Shown: positions 35,295-39,300 of the stretch, piece by piece | Layout: the number at the start of each line of letters is the position of its first letter | Numbering within the stretch: position 1 is the first letter of the stretch | NCBI GenBank assembly: GCA_002928955.1 | Contig: PERT01000032.1 | Span: forward strand, 1 to 39,300 | Origin: Hyphomicrobium sp. | GTDB taxonomy: Bacteria > Pseudomonadota > Alphaproteobacteria > Rhizobiales > Hyphomicrobiaceae | DNA: 39,300 nt | Direction of reading: 5' to 3' | Position numbers and translations under genes: made by a program | The notes under the pieces: model-generated | Seen by the model: the letters and a program-made list of their open reading frames with translations, nothing else | Told to the model about the DNA's origin: nothing | The model's database searches: none

Positions 35295-36401
35295 CTACGG
35301 GACCCGTACCGGCGCTAATCCCGGTGCCCGCTGCCCATCGGCCGGCGATAGGGTGGGTATTGGCCCCGATCCCTGCTTGGCTGCGTCGATCGACAATGCT
35401 TCGGCCTCGGGAAGCTGTTCCACCCGTTCCGGTGGCAGGTTGAGTTCGCGGTTGGCGAACAGCACGCGGTAGCCGAGGCGCTGTGCTTCCTTCTGGATCA
35501 TCAGGCGCAAGGCCGGATCACGAACATATTCGACCTGATAGACGGGCAACCCTGCGATAATCGCGAGGTTCAGGGCGAGCGCGGCGGAGGCGACGTCATC
35601 GGGCGTGTTCTGAGTGCCGTCACTATTGGCGCCGTACTGCAGGTCCTCCTTGGCGATGCCGTCGATCACCGCGAGGTATGAACGCTTCTCCAACAGCGCC
35701 TCACCGTTTTGCGGCACGATCAAGAAGCCCGGTCGTCGCGCCTTGCCATACCGCGATATGGCGGCCACGAACGCAATCATGTCGTCGGCGGCCTCGGGTC
35801 GCTCCGACTGCCAATCCTCGAAACCGTCGACTTTATCCAGATAGACGCCGTCGAATCCCGCTTCCAATACCAAATCCAGGTAAGGTCGCGGGAACATCGA
35901 AGGCAGCCAGCGTTCACCCAGCCGCTGGATGACCGAGGGCGCAGGATTGACGATCACTTTCTGCCATCCCGGCTGCCAGTACCGGACGGCGAAGTTGCCT
36001 TTCCAGTCCTTGTTTTCCGGGCCGATCCAGCCTGGCGCGATGGCCTGCCAGTGCGGGCGCCAATAACCGCGGTAGTTCTCGGCTTCCCCAATCGACATGT
36101 AGGCGAGCACGATACGCGGCCGTCCATCCGGCCGGCGGCGAAGCGTGGCGATATCCTCGGCCGTCCAGACGCCCGCTCGCGTGCCGTCCCGCGAATAGTC
36201 GGTGACAAGCAGTTCGACTTCGTTGGGGATCAAATCCGCCTTAAGCCGCTGTAACTGGTAACCCCAGATCTTGGCGTCGGCCAGGGCCAGTCCATCGCGC
36301 GGTCCGAGGGGCTCAGGGCCCTCCAGAAATCTCGATGCAGCAAACAATGCGAGGCCAGCGAAGGCGAACAGGACAGCCAGGAGTTTCAGCAGACTTCGCA
36401 T
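35295..36401 (-). CDS. GH114/TM1410-type putative glycoside hydrolase
   Basis: A 368-aa protein of the MJ1477/TM1410 family, related to endo-alpha-1,4-polygalactosaminidases (GH114) with a TIM-barrel fold. An N-terminal hydrophobic segment (LLKLLAVLFAFAGLALFAAS) is a signal peptide or anchor. Family features are KIWGYQLQRLKADLIPNEVE, RIVLAYMSIGEAENYRGYW, GFDGVYLDKVDGFEDW with likely catalytic acids, and GLPVYQVEYVRDP near the end. The C-terminus is Pro-rich. It probably acts on a cationic amino-sugar polysaccharide in the envelope or biofilm, though no member with this exact context is known to me. It ends 237 bp before the nuclease start on the same strand. Confidence 0.85.
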   Translation of the reverse strand: MRSLLKLLAVLFAFAGLALFAASRFLEGPEPLGPRDGLALADAKIWGYQLQRLKADLIPNEVELLVTDYSRDGTRAGVWTAEDIATLRRRPDGRPRIVLAYMSIGEAENYRGYWRPHWQAIAPGWIGPENKDWKGNFAVRYWQPGWQKVIVNPAPSVIQRLGERWLPSMFPRPYLDLVLEAGFDGVYLDKVDGFEDWQSERPEAADDMIAFVAAISRYGKARRPGFLIVPQNGEALLEKRSYLAVIDGIAKEDLQYGANSDGTQNTPDDVASAALALNLAIIAGLPVYQVEYVRDPALRLMIQKEAQRLGYRVLFANRELNLPPERVEQLPEAEALSIDAAKQGSGPIPTLSPADGQRAPGLAPVRVP

Positions 36402-36627
36402 GCATGGATCTTTCGGCGTTGACGTCTCGGCACTGGATGACCCATCGACATTGTTCCTGGCATATCAGCATGCAGCCGCGAACCGGACGAACCGGAAAAC
36501 TGTGACTTTCCGAGGGTGGCTGGCATACCGCAACCTTCTCGACATTTTGCATCTTTACTTGGGGCTTTGGAGGCTCGGATACAATTGAACCTAACGCCAC
36601 CTTGAATGCGTATCGGGAGGGGTATGA

Positions 36628-37260
36628 ATGGACATTGCCGCCGTCATGCTCGCCGCCGGCGAATCGCGGCGATTCGGCTCCTCGAACAAGCTCCTTGCCC
36701 GCGTCGGTGGCGAGCCGATCATCGCCCGTGTGGCCCGTGCGCTCGACAGGTCCCTGGTCACGGCGATCATCGTCGTCACGCCGCCCGAGCAACAGTCCGG
36801 CGCGCGGGAGATCGCGACCGCCTTGGCGCCGCTCGGTCTCCGCACCACACGGCTGGTCGAGAACGTTGCCCCGGCGCGCGGCATGGGCAGCTCGATCGCA
36901 GCCGGCGTCCGCGCACTCTCGACACGGCATCACGGTGCGTTGATCGTGCCGGGCGACATGCCGGCGCTGAACCCGGCCGTCATCGACCGGCTCATCCCGG
37001 TGTTCATCGCGGCGGGCGGAGAGGCCGTCGTACACGCCGCCGATCGCGACGGCCGTCAGCGCAACCCGGTGATCTGGCCGCGCCGATTGTTCCCGGCACT
37101 CGCCGCGCTCGATGGCGAAACGGGTGGCAAGCCGATCATCGCTGCGGAACGCGCCGCCGGACAAGCGGACGCGGCGGCTCGGGTCATCGCCGTGCCGTTC
37201 GATGACGACACGCTCTTCTGCGACATCGATACGGTGGCGGATCTCGCGCGCTGGCTGTAA
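36628..37260 (+). CDS. MocA/MobA-like molybdenum-cofactor nucleotidyltransferase
   Basis: A 210-aa NTP transferase. The nucleotide-binding signature LAAGESRRFGSSNKLL is at the N-terminus; GMGSSIAAGVRAL and VPGDMPALNP, with the metal-binding Asp, follow. These match the MocA family, which adds CMP to Mo-molybdopterin to make the MCD cofactor used by xanthine-oxidase-family enzymes. GGGAGGGG 5 nt before the ATG supports the start. This would serve IorB, encoded 6 kb upstream; the link is inference. A very short Mop-like gene follows after 70 bp. A general sugar-nucleotide transferase is less likely given the length and motif spacing. Confidence 0.85.
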   Translation: MDIAAVMLAAGESRRFGSSNKLLARVGGEPIIARVARALDRSLVTAIIVVTPPEQQSGAREIATALAPLGLRTTRLVENVAPARGMGSSIAAGVRALSTRHHGALIVPGDMPALNPAVIDRLIPVFIAAGGEAVVHAADRDGRQRNPVIWPRRLFPALAALDGETGGKPIIAAERAAGQADAAARVIAVPFDDDTLFCDIDTVADLARWL

Positions 37261-37293
37261 TCCAAGGCTGACCGCGTCCGGCCCGGACCCGCG

Positions 37294-37317
37294 TTCGCAT
37301 TCGCATTCGCATTCGCA
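37294..37317 (+). repeat. Four tandem TTCGCA hexamers
   Basis: TTCGCA is repeated four times without interruption between the MocA-like gene and the short Mop-like gene, ending 13 bp before the Mop-like start codon. A repeat here could change in copy number by slippage and so alter spacing upstream of the ribosome site. Confidence 0.75.
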
Positions 37318-37330
37318 GATGGAGTTTGCC

Positions 37331-37453
37331 ATGAAGCACGGCACGCGAAATGTTTTCAGGGGCAAGGTCGCGGACATCAAATCCGGCGCCGCGGCTGCCC
37401 AGGTCAGCGTGACCATGAAGGCCAGCGAAATCACCCTCGGCAACAAGGACTGA
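37331..37453 (+). CDS. Short Mop/TOBE-like molybdate-binding protein
   Basis: A 40-aa frame with GGAG 6 nt before its ATG. The N-terminal half (RNVFRGKVADIKSGAAAAQV) matches the first strands of Mop/molbindin (TOBE) proteins, which are normally about 70 aa and bind molybdate as oligomers. The end (MKASEITLGNKD) matches the last Mop strand (usually like VIKASDVML). About 30 central residues are missing, in frame. It may be a relic with an internal deletion, or a minimal form; a working fold is doubtful. It lies after the MocA-like gene, consistent with a molybdenum role. Confidence 0.65.
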   Translation: MKHGTRNVFRGKVADIKSGAAAAQVSVTMKASEITLGNKD

Positions 37454-37547
37454 CCCGCGGCTCGCCGTCCACACGCAGTGAAGCCAAGGCACACTGCCGC
37501 GTCGCTCGAACCGAGGATGAGCGTGCCGTCACGTCAAGGCCCCGCGC

Positions 37548-39170
<1,623 letters not shown>

Positions 39171-39206
39171 CGGCCCCACGGCCTCGACGGCGACCGGATT
39201 AGGGGG

Positions 39207-39282
39207 CTAGTGGCCTGTCGCGCCTAAATCGCTGTGCCAGCCGCACGCGTCGACGATTTAGGCCCGACATGAAGGCCACTAG
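39207..39282. repeat. CTAG-bounded imperfect palindrome, copy 2
   Basis: A 76-bp near-palindrome begins and ends with CTAG. The outer stem (39207-39216 with 39273-39282) is 10 bp and perfect. The inner stem (39217-39231 with 39254-39268) is 15 bp with one C/C mismatch. A 4-nt bulge ATGA (39269-39272) is on the right arm only, and the loop (39232-39253) is 22 nt. Read on the minus strand it has the same layout as the element at 13-91, but the stem sequences differ apart from CTAGTG ends. It begins 36 bp after the ABC-F stop, so it may also act as a terminator. Confidence 0.75.
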
Positions 39283-39300
39283 CTATATCATTGGGTTAGT

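Overview
The window is high-GC DNA from what looks like an alphaproteobacterium, most likely of the order Hyphomicrobiales (a Hyphomicrobium/Rhodoplanes-like organism). The evidence is indirect: a BcsS-type outer-membrane protein, polyhydroxybutyrate (PHB) genes, a fused SoxYZ-like carrier, a Sox gene set and an IorAB-type molybdenum hydroxylase. This placement is an inference from gene families, not from a marker gene. No rRNA, tRNA or CRISPR array was seen.

Layout. 1-430: a CTAG-bounded imperfect palindrome and a broken IS3-type transposase. 433-1894 (minus): PHB genes (SDR-type hydroxybutyrate dehydrogenase and a phasin-like protein). 2318-3280: an orphan BcsS-like protein. 3610-8683: an overlapping TetR / membrane-fusion / RND-pump operon. 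8767-9939: a DUF533 protein with a glycine-rich repeat region. 10020-13058 (minus): a DevCAB-like ABC exporter (permease, ATPase and membrane-fusion protein with overlapping ends). 13424-15143: a DUF2147 protein and an alpha/beta hydrolase whose 3' ends overlap. 15144-15893: a gene-poor stretch with dyads. 15894-17276 (minus): a sodium:solute symporter. 17513-19381: a large unrecognised exported protein with a C-terminal membrane anchor.

19682-27866 holds a predicted peptide-modification system: a zinc-ribbon metallopeptidase, divergent from a transglutaminase-amidoligase (DUF2126) protein, a circularly permuted ATP-grasp/Alpha-E fusion and a second transglutaminase. The families have been linked before by comparative genomics, but their chemistry is largely uncharacterised.

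28316-33083 is a compact operon iorA-iorB-soxX-soxY-soxZ-soxA. It joins a xanthine-oxidase-family molybdenum hydroxylase to the SoxAX/SoxYZ module of thiosulfate oxidation, without soxB or soxCD in the window. Its SoxY ends in a cysteine arm that departs from the usual GGCGG. A fused SoxYZ-like carrier (33297-34127, minus) converges on it and has its own upstream dyad. This is my leading candidate for an undescribed system. A MocA-like Mo-cofactor nucleotidyltransferase and an unusually short Mop/TOBE protein lie 3' of it (36628-37453), and could supply cofactor to IorB.

The remainder is a membrane-anchored thermonuclease with a C-terminal 'sunset'-like segment, a GH114/TM1410-type glycosidase and an ABC-F ATPase. 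The window ends in a second CTAG-bounded palindrome. It has the same architecture as the first (10-bp outer stem, 4-nt one-sided bulge, 15-16-bp inner stem, 22-23-nt loop) but different sequence and opposite orientation.
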